From an uncultured Mailhella sp. (GTDB lineage Bacteria > Desulfobacterota > Desulfovibrionia > Desulfovibrionales > Desulfovibrionaceae), in assembly GCA_910579055.1 (NCBI GenBank), contig CAJTSU010000014.1, positions 1 through 40,654 on the forward strand: a stretch of DNA of 40,654 nt, written 5' to 3'. Positions within the stretch are counted from its first letter, which is position 1. Each line of letters begins with the position of its first letter. The position numbers were made by a program, and so were the translations under genes. Below the pieces are notes generated by a model. That model saw only the letters and a list, made by a program, of their open reading frames with translations, did not search any database and was not told the origin of the DNA. Positions 8,434 through 16,846 of this stretch are shown one piece after another.

Positions 8434-9533
8434 GATGCTCCCCCTTCGCCTTCCGATTTCACGTTCGGGCCGGCATCCGGAGCGGTGCGCATCGCATTGC
8501 TCGCCGCATCCTTCTGCCTGCCGGAGCGCAGGGAGGCCAGGAACGCCCGCACGTCATAACGCCGGGGCGCGGGCGGCAGGATGCCCTGCGGTCTGATAAT
8601 CATCATGATCATCAGCGCCAGGCCGAAAACAAGCATGCGGGCCTGGGCAAAGTCGCGGAATATCTCGGGCAGACCGAACACAAGAAAGGCCCCGAGGATG
8701 ACGCCGGTAAGGCTGCCCCCCCCTAGGATCACCGCCGCGAACAGCAGCACGGAATCCCAGAATGTGAAGGAACTCGGCGAAATAATAGTCATCTTGGCGG
8801 CGAACAGCGTGCCTGTCATGCCTGCCCAGAAGGCTCCCAGCACAAAGGCCATCAGCTTGTAGTGAGCCACATCAATGCCGCAGCCTTCGGCCGCGATGTC
8901 GTCTTCCTTTATGCAGGAGAGCGCCCGCCCGAAGCGGGAATTGTGCAGCTGCCAGAACAGCAGGGCGGTAACGCCCACGCCGCCCCAAATCAAATAGTAG
9001 AAGTCGATGCCCTTCCTGATCTTCATTCCGAAAATCTCGGGCCGCGCGATGCCGAAAATGCCGTTGGCCCCGCCGGTCAGCCCTCCGGGGTCATTGGTCA
9101 GCGCAATACGCACAATTTCCACAATGCCGATGGTCACAACCAGCAGATAATCGCCGCGCAGGTGAATAATGGGCCGCGCAACCACCAGGGCGAACAGCGC
9201 GGCGCAGGCCCCCGCCACGGGCAGCAGCCACAGCACCGGAATGCCGAAACGGGTATTCAGAATGGCCGTGACATACGCGCCCACGGCGTAGAACGCCGCA
9301 TGCCCCATATTGAAAATTCCGGTCTGGCCAAGGATGACATTGAGAGAAAGTGAAAGCATCACCCCGAGGCCGATGCTGACAAACACGTCGATCCAGTACA
9401 GGTTCATGACCCGCGGCAGTGCGGCTATAAGCGCAACCACAAGCAGCACGGCCGGAATACGCAATGCGGGAGACAGGTGCAGCCCGGCCCCGGCCTTCGC
9501 GCCCGTTCCTTTGTTCGTCAGGGACAGTCTCAT
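8430..9533 (-). CDS. livM: Branched-chain amino acid ABC transporter permease LivM
   Basis: Inner-membrane permease forming the pore with LivH. The 367-residue protein has about eight to ten hydrophobic helices and the hallmark segments LSLNVILGQTGIFNMGHAAFYAVGAY split over helix 2-3, GDYLLVVTIGIVEIVRI, and the ATPase-contacting loop SRFGRALSCIKEDDIAAEGCGI. The C-terminus after the last helix (about residues 325-367) is polar and longer than in E. coli LivM. It overlaps livG and livH by 4 bases at either end. Confidence 0.95.
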   Translation of the reverse strand: MRLSLTNKGTGAKAGAGLHLSPALRIPAVLLVVALIAALPRVMNLYWIDVFVSIGLGVMLSLSLNVILGQTGIFNMGHAAFYAVGAYVTAILNTRFGIPVLWLLPVAGACAALFALVVARPIIHLRGDYLLVVTIGIVEIVRIALTNDPGGLTGGANGIFGIARPEIFGMKIRKGIDFYYLIWGGVGVTALLFWQLHNSRFGRALSCIKEDDIAAEGCGIDVAHYKLMAFVLGAFWAGMTGTLFAAKMTIISPSSFTFWDSVLLFAAVILGGGSLTGVILGAFLVFGLPEIFRDFAQARMLVFGLALMIMMIIRPQGILPPAPRRYDVRAFLASLRSGRQKDAASNAMRTAPDAGPNVKSEGEGGAS

Positions 9534-10435
9534 AACTTTTCGGCCACCCTTTCGCCGAGAATGCCCGTGGGCCGGATAATGAGAATGAGAATAAGCACCA
9601 GGAAGGAAAGAGCGTCTTTCCAGGCCATGGTCAGATACGCCGCTCCCAGGGTTTCAATCAGTCCGAGCAGCATGCCGCCCAGCATGGCGCCGGGGATATT
9701 CCCTATGCCGCCAAGGATGGCGGCGGTAAACGCCTTGAGCCCGTAAGAAAAGCCCATGTCAAAGGATATCTGGCCGTAGGTCAGGCCAACCATAACGCCC
9801 GCCACGCCGCCAAGGCCGGGCCCGATGAGAAAGACCAGGGCGATGATGCGATCCACGTTGATGCCCATGAGCCGGGCCGCGCCCTGATCAATGGCCGCCG
9901 CGCGGATGGCCGTGCCCATGCGGGTACGGTTGATGAACCAGTACAGGGCCAGCATGAGCAGGACGGAGGCCGCAATGATCACGATGCGGATAACCGGAAT
10001 GCCCATGCCGAAAAGATGGAGAATAGCGTCGGGGCGCATGGCTTCAGGGTAAACGTAATACTTCGCGCCCCAAATCAGCATGACCGCGTTCTGGAAAAAA
10101 ATGGACGCTCCCAGCGCGGATACCACGGCGGAGAGCCGCCCTGCCGAGCGTAAGGGCCTGTAGGCCGCGCGTTCCAGCAGCCAACCGAGCAGCGCCACCA
10201 GTCCCATGACCATGACGGCCACCAGCGCCACCGCCGCCCAGGCAGGCACCTTGCCCGCCAGCCCCATACTGACGAAAAGCGTCATGCCGAGGTAAGCCCC
10301 GATGGTGAACAGGTCGCCGTGCGCGAAGTTGATCAGCTTGAGCACCCCGTACACCATGGTGTACCCGAGCGCCACCAGCGCATAAATGCCGCCGATGGCC
10401 AGCCCGTTCACAAGTTGTTGCAGAAATTGATCCAT
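9530..10435 (-). CDS. livH: Branched-chain amino acid ABC transporter permease LivH
   Basis: Inner-membrane permease partner of LivM. From the ATG at 10435 it is 301 residues, the usual LivH length, and opens with the typical QFLQQLVNGLAIGGIYALV helix followed by LINFAHGDLF. The coupling-helix region TRMGTAIRAAAIDQGAARLMGI is present. An open frame continues to 10618, but that extension has no family similarity and the first 60 residues are unlike a membrane protein, so the short start is chosen although its ribosome site is weak (GGA 9 bases upstream). Confidence 0.93.
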   Translation of the reverse strand: MDQFLQQLVNGLAIGGIYALVALGYTMVYGVLKLINFAHGDLFTIGAYLGMTLFVSMGLAGKVPAWAAVALVAVMVMGLVALLGWLLERAAYRPLRSAGRLSAVVSALGASIFFQNAVMLIWGAKYYVYPEAMRPDAILHLFGMGIPVIRIVIIAASVLLMLALYWFINRTRMGTAIRAAAIDQGAARLMGINVDRIIALVFLIGPGLGGVAGVMVGLTYGQISFDMGFSYGLKAFTAAILGGIGNIPGAMLGGMLLGLIETLGAAYLTMAWKDALSFLVLILILIIRPTGILGERVAEKL

Positions 10436-10639
10436 TATAGCGTCCGGAAGGTTTTTCCGCGCCGTTTTTGCGCATGTTTGCGGAATAGCCGGAATTTCTT
10501 CCGGTCGTTCCGCCGGAATAATGACAAAACCCGCTTCGCGGAGTCTGCGCCGCCTGAGCGGCACAGCAGCGTGACGAAAAGGCGCGAAAATGCCGGGAGA
10601 CATGCCGTCCCCCGGCAAGATGCGGGGTGAACGCCCGAG
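10436..10639. other. livK-livH intercistronic gap with hairpin
   Basis: A 204-base gap inside an otherwise overlapping operon. A hairpin with 7-bp arms TGCCGGG/CCCGGCA lies just downstream of livK (about 10590-10616). Such an element commonly allows partial termination or mRNA protection, giving more binding protein than membrane subunits. That role is inference. Confidence 0.4.
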
Positions 10640-11758
10640 TTACCGTTTGACGACGAACTTGCCTTCAGGGCTGACAGTATAAAGCTGATAGAGATCCCCC
10701 ACACGATCCCCGGTGGCGCTGAAGGAGAACGTGCCGGTAATGCCGGTGTAATCCTTGAGTTCGGTCTTCAGATATTTGGCCATGGCTTCGGAACTGCCGT
10801 CCGTATGGCGCAGAGCTTCAACCAGCACGTTGAAGGCGTCGCCCGCAAGCAGCGCCCATACGGAATTGGGCAGACTATTGTACGCTTTGGTGTACGCCGC
10901 AATAAAGGCTTTGCCCTTTTCCGTCACCAAATCGGCGGGAACGGGAGGGCTGAAGAACAGAAAGCCCTCACAGGAAGAAAGCCCGGCAATCTGTACCAGA
11001 TCCGCATTGTTCACGGAGTCGCCGCCCATCATGGGCACATCCCAGCCCATTTCCTTTTTCTGACGGAGCAGCAGCCCCGCTTCGGGGTAATAACCGGGGT
11101 AGAAGAACAAATCCGGTTCGGCCGAACGCAGCTTGGTCAGAATGGGAGAGTAATCGCGCTCCTTGGGCGTCAGCGCGTCGAAGAACACCACCGGCACGCC
11201 TTCCTCTTCCAGCACGGCGCGCGTTTCTTCGGCCAGGCCCTTGGAATAGGAGGAATTATCATGCACTATCGCAATTTTCCTGTAGCCCAGGTTCTTGATA
11301 TACTGCGCGGCCACGCGGCCCTGCTCATCGTCGCGAGGGCTGGTACGGAAGAAATACTCCATGCCTTTGGAGGTGAGGCGCACACTGGTGGCGCCCGTGG
11401 CGATATGCAGTATTTCAGATTCGTCCAGAATATTCTGGGCCGCTTCCGTAACAGCGGAGCCGTAGGTGCCGATCACGGCCGACACTCCCGCAATGGCCAG
11501 TTTCTGCGCGGCGAGCGCCGCCGTGCGGGGATCCCCGCCGTCGTCCTCAACTATCAGTTCGAGTTGCTTGCCGTTGATGCCGCCCGCCTTGTTCACTTCA
11601 TCGGTGAGCAGGCCCACAATTTGCTTCATGTCCAGCCCTTCACTGGCCCAACCGCCGGTGAGAGGACACATAAGGCCGATTTTGATGGTGTCGGCATGGG
11701 CAGAAAGAGGCAAAACAAGCCCCAAAGCGCCAAGAACAAGGGTGCGCAAAAGTTTCAT
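10640..11758 (-). CDS. livK: Periplasmic branched-chain amino acid-type binding protein LivK
   Basis: Type-I periplasmic binding protein that delivers ligand to LivHM. The 372-residue product from the ATG at 11758 begins with a signal peptide (KLLRTLVLGALGLVLPLSAHA, cleavage near residue 22-24), then IKIGLMCPLTGGWASEG, the family ligand-loop start. The frame is open to 11842, but the upstream part breaks the signal peptide, and AGGA precedes the chosen ATG. Later segments such as VIGTYGSAVTEAAQ and RVAAQYIKNLGYRKIAIVHDNSSYSKG are classic for the family. It is the first gene of the operon. The natural ligand is not predictable. Confidence 0.93.
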   Translation of the reverse strand: MKLLRTLVLGALGLVLPLSAHADTIKIGLMCPLTGGWASEGLDMKQIVGLLTDEVNKAGGINGKQLELIVEDDGGDPRTAALAAQKLAIAGVSAVIGTYGSAVTEAAQNILDESEILHIATGATSVRLTSKGMEYFFRTSPRDDEQGRVAAQYIKNLGYRKIAIVHDNSSYSKGLAEETRAVLEEEGVPVVFFDALTPKERDYSPILTKLRSAEPDLFFYPGYYPEAGLLLRQKKEMGWDVPMMGGDSVNNADLVQIAGLSSCEGFLFFSPPVPADLVTEKGKAFIAAYTKAYNSLPNSVWALLAGDAFNVLVEALRHTDGSSEAMAKYLKTELKDYTGITGTFSFSATGDRVGDLYQLYTVSPEGKFVVKR

Positions 11759-12252
11759 AAGACAGAATCCTGTGAGAGGGTGAGAAAGCTCGGGGGAAGA
11801 GTATATCGCGAATTTGACAAAAATAAAAGTCCTGCACGGCACACCCGGCGGAAAGGCCCGCCTCTCTTTCCGAAACGGCCAAACGACTGTGTATCAGTCT
11901 GACAATAAAAAACTCAAACTGCTTTGTGCGGCATTTTCCGACGCAACTGCCTTCTCCCGGCGAACATGCAAATACAGCAGAAATACCTCCACAACAGCGG
12001 GGAAGGATCATACCCCGCAACTCCCGTGCGTCTCATGCCGCCCGTCAGATCTTTTCTGACAATCCGGATGCCGCGAACTGCATGCGGAACAAGCCTCTCG
12101 CACAAAGCCCTTTCAAAACGAATGAAGGGTATTTTTTCTCTACGCAATCTTTCAACCGCACTTTTATAGCATTATAATCTTGCCATACCAGGACAAGTGC
12201 CATAATAATGGTTTTGCTTACCCTTAAATGTTCTATCACGAAGGATGCCCTT
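11759..12252. other. Divergent regulatory region between livK and mucR-like gene
   Basis: A 494-base gap between divergent genes. On the plus strand there is a good -10 element at 12173-12178. Nothing else convincing was found: no gene, repeat or riboswitch-like fold that I recognise. Confidence 0.5.
12151..12178 (+). promoter_or_regulatory. Promoter of the Ros/MucR-like gene
   Basis: A consensus TATAAT occupies 12173-12178, with TTCAAC at 12151-12156 as a weak -35 box (16-base spacer). The predicted leader to the ATG at 12253 is about 70 bases. MucR-type proteins often repress their own genes through AT-rich DNA, which this stretch also is. Confidence 0.5.
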
Positions 12253-12663
12253 ATGGAAGATTATCTGAAACATGCTCTGGAAATCGTAAAGGCACAGGCC
12301 TCCGTCCGCGTTATGGAAGAGGACGCCATTATTTCCATGGTTCGGGCCGTGGCCGCGAGTCTCAAGCAGCTTGAAGAAGAGCCTGAAGCCGTTGTCGAAG
12401 AACGTGTCCCTGTCATGGAACCCTCCAAGTCCATCAAGGAAAAATCCGTGACCTGCCTTGAGTGCGGCAAGACCTTCAAAATCATCACCAAGAAGCATCT
12501 CGCCACCCATGATCTTGATGCCGCGAGCTACCGCGAAAAATGGGGATTCAAAAAGAATACCCCGCTGGTGTGCAAGGAATTGCAGCGCGAACGCCGCAAA
12601 AAGATGAAGGACATGCAGCTCTGGGAAAAGCGCCGTATCGTGCGCGGCGCAAAAGCGGAATAA
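12253..12663 (+). CDS. Ros/MucR family zinc-finger transcriptional regulator
   Basis: Prokaryotic C2H2 zinc-finger DNA-binding protein, a global repressor or H-NS-like silencer in related bacteria. The 136-residue product has an N-terminal helical oligomerisation part (residues 1-50), an acidic linker, and the zinc site CLECG...KKHLATHD (about residues 71-92) followed by YREKWGFKKNTPL, the Ros/MucR core. The start at 12253 has AAGGAT 7 bases upstream; the open frame from 12208 lacks a site. The strong hairpin at 12686-12720 terminates it. Its targets are unknown. The nearby liv operon is divergent and a possible target only by position. Confidence 0.9.
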   Translation: MEDYLKHALEIVKAQASVRVMEEDAIISMVRAVAASLKQLEEEPEAVVEERVPVMEPSKSIKEKSVTCLECGKTFKIITKKHLATHDLDAASYREKWGFKKNTPLVCKELQRERRKKMKDMQLWEKRRIVRGAKAE

Positions 12664-12685
12664 CAGCGCCCGGTTTTCACTGTGA

Positions 12686-12720
12686 AAGGGGGGGGACAGG
12701 CTTTTGCCTGTCCCCCTTTT
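12686..12720. terminator. Strong convergent rho-independent terminator
   Basis: The arms GGGGGACAGGC and GCCTGTCCCCC surround a TTTT loop, with A residues on the left and TTTT on the right. It can stop both the plus-strand regulator ending at 12663 and the minus-strand sulfatase ending at 12748. Confidence 0.9.
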
Positions 12721-12747
12721 CGCAGACGAAACGCCGCCTGTTCCGCG

Positions 12748-14763
12748 TCATTCCGCCTCATGCGGCATCGTCAGAGAATATCTGACCGGAGCGCGTTCAA
12801 GCAGTTCCAGAAAGGAAGCTACCTCTCCGGAGTCTCCAACCAGCCGCACTCCGCTGTTCTGCTCCGCGCCGGGCAAAGGCAGGCTGCCCATCAGCGTCGC
12901 AAACACGCGGGCTTTTGGCCCGACAATCCTCGTGGCGCTTTTTTCCGTCTCTTTTTCTTTGCGCGCGTGCAGGACGCCGTTGCGCACATCCACCGTCCAG
13001 GCTTTTCCCATATCCGCCGATCCGTCGGTAAATTCCACCGCGAAACGGAGATGCCTGCCCCCCGCACGCAGGCCGTCCAGCCGCACGGCCAGCGTGCGGA
13101 AGAAATCCGGCGGCGGCAGCATGGCAAGCTGCCCCCCCTTGCCCGGCTTGCGCGGCTCGAATGCCGGACGCGGTTCCAGACCGCGCAGCTCCTGCGCCGC
13201 GCTCAGGTAAAAATTGCGCCAGGGGGCGCTTTCCGCCTGATACCCAAGCTGTTCCAGCGCATCGGCCTCCAGCTCTCTGGCCTCCCTGTCGGAAGGATCG
13301 GCGGATACCACATGATCAAGCGCCTGCGCCACCCAGCGGTAATTTCCTTCGGCATAGTCCGCCCGTGCGCGCTTCAGCACTTCCCGCGCGCCCCCCATGT
13401 ACTCCACATACTTTTCCGCCGCCCTGGAAGGAGGCAGGGGGTTGAGCCTTGCGGCGTTGCCGTCGAACCATCCCAGATAATAGGTGTAGACGCCTTTTAC
13501 GTTATGGCTCAGGGTTCCGTAATACCCGCGCAGGGCAAAAGGCCGTTCCAGCTCCGGCGGCAGGCGCAGTTCTTCCGCGATTTCCTGCATGGAAAGGCCC
13601 TTGTTGGCAAGACGCAACGTCTGATCATTAATATAAAGATACATATCCCTGCTCAGCTCCATGGCCTTGCCTACCCGTTCCTTACCCCACACGGGCCACA
13701 AATGTACGCCGTACAGCACTTCAGCCTTGCCGCCCCAGCGTTCAAGGGCGAGATCCAGCGCGGAGGCCCACATGAGCGGATCGCGCGCCTTGGCCCCGCG
13801 CAGGGTGTACAGGTTATGCATGGTGGAGGTGCAGTTTTCCGCAACGGTCAGGGCCTTCAGTTCCGGAATATACCAGTGCATTTCCGAAGGGGCCTCGCTT
13901 TGCGGCGCAAGCTGGAATTCAAAGGTCAGTCCGTCGATTTTCATCGTCTGGCCATCGCGCTCCACGTTCTCCGTAGGGGGAAGCAGGGCCATCTTTCCGG
14001 CGGAATTGGCCAGCCCCAGACTGTCCCCCACATGGCCGCGCGGCCCTGCGGGCAGCAGACTGCCGTACATGAACTCCGCGCGGTTGCGCATGGCGGCCCC
14101 GGCCATGGCGTTTTCCGCCACCGCCGCTTCCAGAAAGCCCGCCGGAGCGATGAGGCGAACCCTGCCTTCAGCCAGATCCCCGGGACTGACGACCCCCAGG
14201 ATGCCTCCATAGTGATCCACATGGCTGTGGGAAACGATCACCGCACGGATCGGGCGCCTGCCGCGATGCTTGTAATACAGTTCCAGCGCGGCGCGCGACG
14301 TTTCCGCCGACATGAGAGGATCGACAATAATGATCCCGCTGTCGCCCTCAATAACGGTCATATTCGCCAGATCCGCGTTGCGTATCTGGTAGAGCCTGTC
14401 CGTCACGCGGTACAGCCCGTCATACATCAGCAGCCGGGACTGCCGCCACAGGCTTGGATTGACCGTATCCGGAACATCCTCCGGAGAGATATCTTCCGCC
14501 TTCAGAAAGGCATAAGGTTCAAGGTTCCAGACTACCCGTCCGTCCTTGTCCGCAATGCGCCCCTTATCCGGCAGGGGAGCAATGAAACCGCGCATCGCGT
14601 CCTCATAGCTCTGTCTGTCGCTGAAATCCAGCATCGCGCGCACCCGGGCCTGCGCCTCGCGGGTGGCTTCGGTCGCTCCCCGGGGTACGCTCTCCGCCTG
14701 CGCGGCAAACGCCGTCCCGGCTGTCAGCACGGCCGCCAGCGCCGCCGTCACAAATTTCCTCAT
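12748..14763 (-). CDS. Secreted alkyl/aryl-sulfatase, SdsA1/BDS1 metallo-beta-lactamase type
   Basis: Class III sulfatase that hydrolyses primary alkyl sulfate esters to alcohol and sulfate using a binuclear zinc site. The 671-residue protein has a signal peptide (residues 1-20, ending AFA), the metallo-beta-lactamase domain with SHSHVDHYGG (about 177-186), the downstream metal ligands around AENCTSTMHN and YGVHLWPVWG, a helical dimerisation segment containing RGYYGTLSHNVKGVYTYYLGW, and a C-terminal SCP2-like hydrophobic-pocket domain (about 540-671). The order and length match SdsA1. It has its own sigma-54-type promoter at 14848-14862 and lies next to a sigma-54 activator. A gut sulfidogen could draw sulfate from host or dietary sulfate esters this way; the substrate is inference. 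Confidence 0.93.
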   Translation of the reverse strand: MRKFVTAALAAVLTAGTAFAAQAESVPRGATEATREAQARVRAMLDFSDRQSYEDAMRGFIAPLPDKGRIADKDGRVVWNLEPYAFLKAEDISPEDVPDTVNPSLWRQSRLLMYDGLYRVTDRLYQIRNADLANMTVIEGDSGIIIVDPLMSAETSRAALELYYKHRGRRPIRAVIVSHSHVDHYGGILGVVSPGDLAEGRVRLIAPAGFLEAAVAENAMAGAAMRNRAEFMYGSLLPAGPRGHVGDSLGLANSAGKMALLPPTENVERDGQTMKIDGLTFEFQLAPQSEAPSEMHWYIPELKALTVAENCTSTMHNLYTLRGAKARDPLMWASALDLALERWGGKAEVLYGVHLWPVWGKERVGKAMELSRDMYLYINDQTLRLANKGLSMQEIAEELRLPPELERPFALRGYYGTLSHNVKGVYTYYLGWFDGNAARLNPLPPSRAAEKYVEYMGGAREVLKRARADYAEGNYRWVAQALDHVVSADPSDREARELEADALEQLGYQAESAPWRNFYLSAAQELRGLEPRPAFEPRKPGKGGQLAMLPPPDFFRTLAVRLDGLRAGGRHLRFAVEFTDGSADMGKAWTVDVRNGVLHARKEKETEKSATRIVGPKARVFATLMGSLPLPGAEQNSGVRLVGDSGEVASFLELLERAPVRYSLTMPHEAE

Positions 14764-14847
14764 GCCGATCCTCCTTTTTGCGCCTTCCGCTTCAGCCTTT
14801 CACGGCGAAAAGGCGCGGTGCAATTTTCAGCTTCCGCCCCGCGCCTA

Positions 14848-14862
14848 GCAAATGTAATGCCA
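14848..14862 (-). promoter_or_regulatory. Sigma-54 (-24/-12) promoter of the alkylsulfatase
   Basis: On the minus strand the sequence is TGGCAT-N5-TTGC with exact -24/-12 spacing. It differs from TGGCAC-N5-TTGC at one position. It lies 85 bases upstream of the sulfatase ATG, and the sigma-54 activator gene is the next gene. Confidence 0.75.
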
Positions 14863-14921
14863 AAGTAAAAAGTCTGTCATTCCAACGGGAAATTCAAGTT
14901 GTCCCCCAAAGTTCCGGTACT

Positions 14922-14949
14922 ATTTGACGAGACACGCCATATTTGACGG
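14922..14949. promoter_or_regulatory. Candidate enhancer sites (direct ATTTGACG repeats)
   Basis: ATTTGACG occurs twice about 20 bases apart, roughly 60-85 bases upstream of the sulfatase -24 element. That is the distance range used by sigma-54 enhancer proteins. The half-site resembles TATGAC in the palindrome at 16690-16701. The assignment is speculative. Confidence 0.3.
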
Positions 14950-14953
14950 ATAA

Positions 14954-15049
14954 GGCTCTGTCATAAAACCGTGTTGATGGCGTTGCGCGAGGCGTCATGT
15001 CTCCACGGCCGGCTCGCTTGCGCCTTCGGCGGGCAAGGAAAACAGAGCC
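14954..15049 (+). repeat. Complete short MITE-like repeat with GGCTCTGT ends
   Basis: It starts GGCTCTGTCATAAAACCGTG and ends AACAGAGCC, so the last 8 bases of each end are perfect inverted copies. The interior has GTTGATGGCGTTGCGCG and CTTGCGCC blocks shared with 36590-36698 and 39449-39631. It is the only copy in the window with both termini intact. Confidence 0.75.
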
Positions 15050-15111
15050 TCCGCGCAAAGGGCACAGGAAGAGCGGACAGAACTCCGCAGCCTTTCACTC
15101 TCCAGACAGTT

Positions 15112-16641
15112 TCAAGTCTGGCGGCGCTCTTTTCCCAGCCCCAGCTTCCGCATTTTGGCCCGCAGGGTACTCGGGTTCAGCTTCAGGAGTTCCGCCGCGC
15201 CTCCCCGCCCGGTCACTCTGCCCCCGGTCTGTTCCAGCACTCCGGCAATGTGCGCGCGTATGACGGATTCAAGGGAAAGATCGCCATGCGCCGTTTCGCG
15301 CGCCTCCGCCGTTCCGGGCAGCGGCGCTTCCCCCACGCTGATTTCAAACGAGGGCATGAAGCGGCCGCTCCACAATATGACGGCGCGGGCGACGGCGTTC
15401 TGCAGCTCACGGATATTGCCCGGCCAGGGATAGGCGCACAGCTTCCGCAGATTGTCGGCGGGAATGTCCGGCATATTGCCTATTCCCTGCTTTTCGCACT
15501 GGCGGCGCAGAAAGAAGTCCAGCAGCAGGGGAATATCTTCCGGCCTGTCCCGCAGCGCGGGAATAGGAATAGGAAAAAGATTGAGCCGGTACAGCAGATC
15601 CTGGCGGAAACGCCCCTCACGAACCATCTGCCGCAGATTCCGGTGTGTGGCGGCAATAATCCGCACATCCACGGGGATTTCCGTACTCCCGCCCACCCGT
15701 TCGATGACGCCTTCCTGCAGGACGCGCAGCAGCCGGGCCTGCGCTGTAAGGGGCAGTTCCCCCAGCTCGTCGAGCAGCAGCACGCCGCGATCCGCGCGCT
15801 CAAAACGCCCGCGATGCATGGCGTCCGCGCCGGTGAACGCTCCCTTCTCATGCCCGAACAGTTCACTGTCCACCAGATTTTCAGGAATGTTGCCGCAGTT
15901 CATTTTGACAAAGGTTCCGCCATGCCGGGCCGAACAGCGGTGCACAATGTTGGCGGCGACCTCCTTGCCGGTTCCCGTTTCGCCCAGCAGCAGCACGGGG
16001 AAATCCTGCCGCCCGGCCATCCACAGCATATGCAGGGTTTTCTGCATGCCCGGCAGATTTTCCAGCTCCAGATATCCGGGGTCATTGCGCCGCGCAGCGG
16101 CCTTTTTCCCTCCGCGGCCCGATTTCCAGTATTCACTGAACAGATCGACAAGAGCGAACATCCGCGCGCAGTGCACTTCCTGAAAGCGCTCTTCTCCCTC
16201 CGCCACGATGCCGAACACGGCAAATTTTCCGTCCGCGAAGGTGTTGCGGAAAAAAAGAATGGAAAAGGGTCTGCGCGGCAGGGAATTGCGCAGCAGCGTG
16301 ATGGTAATGGCGTGATCGTCCTGGCCGCCGATGCGCACCATGGGCCCATGCGACACGGCCGCAGCGGCCCGCAGATATTCCCGCTCATAGGTTCCGGACA
16401 GAATCTCCCTGCCGCCCACCGGGGGATAGACATGCAGCCGCCGCTGCTCCTCGATATCCCGCGGTTCGGTAATCAGCAGAAAGGAAACGGGAAAGAACGG
16501 ACGCAGCATGCCGAACAGATTTTCCAGGCAGCCCCGGCTGTTGCGCGAAGACTGGAGCGCATGCCTGATATCGTTGCGGGCGCTGAGAATCTCCTCCAGT
16601 TCGTTCGGCGGGCACTGCGGCGCGTGAAGGTATGTTTTCAT
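15112..16641 (-). CDS. Sigma-54-dependent transcriptional activator
   Basis: Enhancer-binding AAA+ activator of RpoN polymerase. The 509 residues comprise an N-terminal sensing region (1-185, GAF-like from layout, no phospho-acceptor receiver domain), the AAA+ domain with Walker A GETGTGKE (about 219-226), the GAFTGA loop (about 267-272) that touches sigma-54, Walker B VLLLDELGEL, the RFRQDLLYRLNLFPI segment, and a Fis-type helix-turn-helix at the end (about 465-505). The absence of a receiver suggests it senses a small ligand directly. Sigma-54 promoters flank it on both sides (14848-14862 and 16777-16791), so it most likely controls the sulfatase and the phosphodiesterase operon. Confidence 0.93.
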   Translation of the reverse strand: MKTYLHAPQCPPNELEEILSARNDIRHALQSSRNSRGCLENLFGMLRPFFPVSFLLITEPRDIEEQRRLHVYPPVGGREILSGTYEREYLRAAAAVSHGPMVRIGGQDDHAITITLLRNSLPRRPFSILFFRNTFADGKFAVFGIVAEGEERFQEVHCARMFALVDLFSEYWKSGRGGKKAAARRNDPGYLELENLPGMQKTLHMLWMAGRQDFPVLLLGETGTGKEVAANIVHRCSARHGGTFVKMNCGNIPENLVDSELFGHEKGAFTGADAMHRGRFERADRGVLLLDELGELPLTAQARLLRVLQEGVIERVGGSTEIPVDVRIIAATHRNLRQMVREGRFRQDLLYRLNLFPIPIPALRDRPEDIPLLLDFFLRRQCEKQGIGNMPDIPADNLRKLCAYPWPGNIRELQNAVARAVILWSGRFMPSFEISVGEAPLPGTAEARETAHGDLSLESVIRAHIAGVLEQTGGRVTGRGGAAELLKLNPSTLRAKMRKLGLGKERRQT

Positions 16642-16689
16642 GCTCTCCCCTTATACTCTCAACAAGCTTATTAAACCTCTCTTTTACTC

Positions 16690-16701
16690 GTCATATATGA
16701 C
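16690..16701. promoter_or_regulatory. Candidate upstream activator site, perfect palindrome
   Basis: GTCATATATGAC is a perfect 12-bp palindrome located 76 bases before the -24 element at 16777. That is a typical enhancer distance for a sigma-54 activator. It also lies in the divergent promoter region of the activator gene itself, so autoregulation is possible. Confidence 0.45.
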
Positions 16702-16776
16702 ATATCTTATCAAATAACGCTACCAATCCTTTCATCTGAAACCAACAAGCACCTGTAATACTTATTTTTATCATTT

Positions 16777-16791
16777 TGGCACTGCTATTGC
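16777..16791 (+). promoter_or_regulatory. Sigma-54 (-24/-12) promoter of the phosphodiesterase operon
   Basis: A perfect TGGCAC-N5-TTGC with a T-rich -24 flank (TTTTGGCAC) and A-rich downstream bases. The predicted start is about 45 bases before the ATG at 16847. This is the best promoter match in the window. Confidence 0.9.
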
Positions 16792-16846
16792 AAAACGGGA
16801 GACAACTCTTCATTTCACCTTTTACCTGCCACGTCAGGAGAATTTC

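Larger units (their letters stand above)
14764..15111. other. Intergenic region upstream of sulfatase
   Basis: A 348-base gap. It holds a minus-strand -24/-12 promoter (14848-14862), a pair of direct ATTTGACG repeats (14922-14949) that could bind an enhancer protein, and a complete MITE-like repeat (14954-15049). No gene is supported. Confidence 0.6.

Noticed and set aside
9530..10618. Longer livH start at 10618
   Set aside because: The extra 61 residues have no similarity to LivH and no hydrophobic helix; the start at 10435 gives the standard length.
11812..11817. TTGACA in front of the livK region on the plus strand
   Set aside because: It points away from livK, and no suitable -10 element or gene follows at the right distance.
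12682..14868. 728-codon open frame on the plus strand
   Set aside because: It is antisense to the well-supported alkylsulfatase, has a basic shadow-type composition (many Arg, Pro, His) and no recognisable domain.
14971..16674. 567-codon open frame on the plus strand
   Set aside because: Antisense shadow of the sigma-54 activator, whose motifs are complete.
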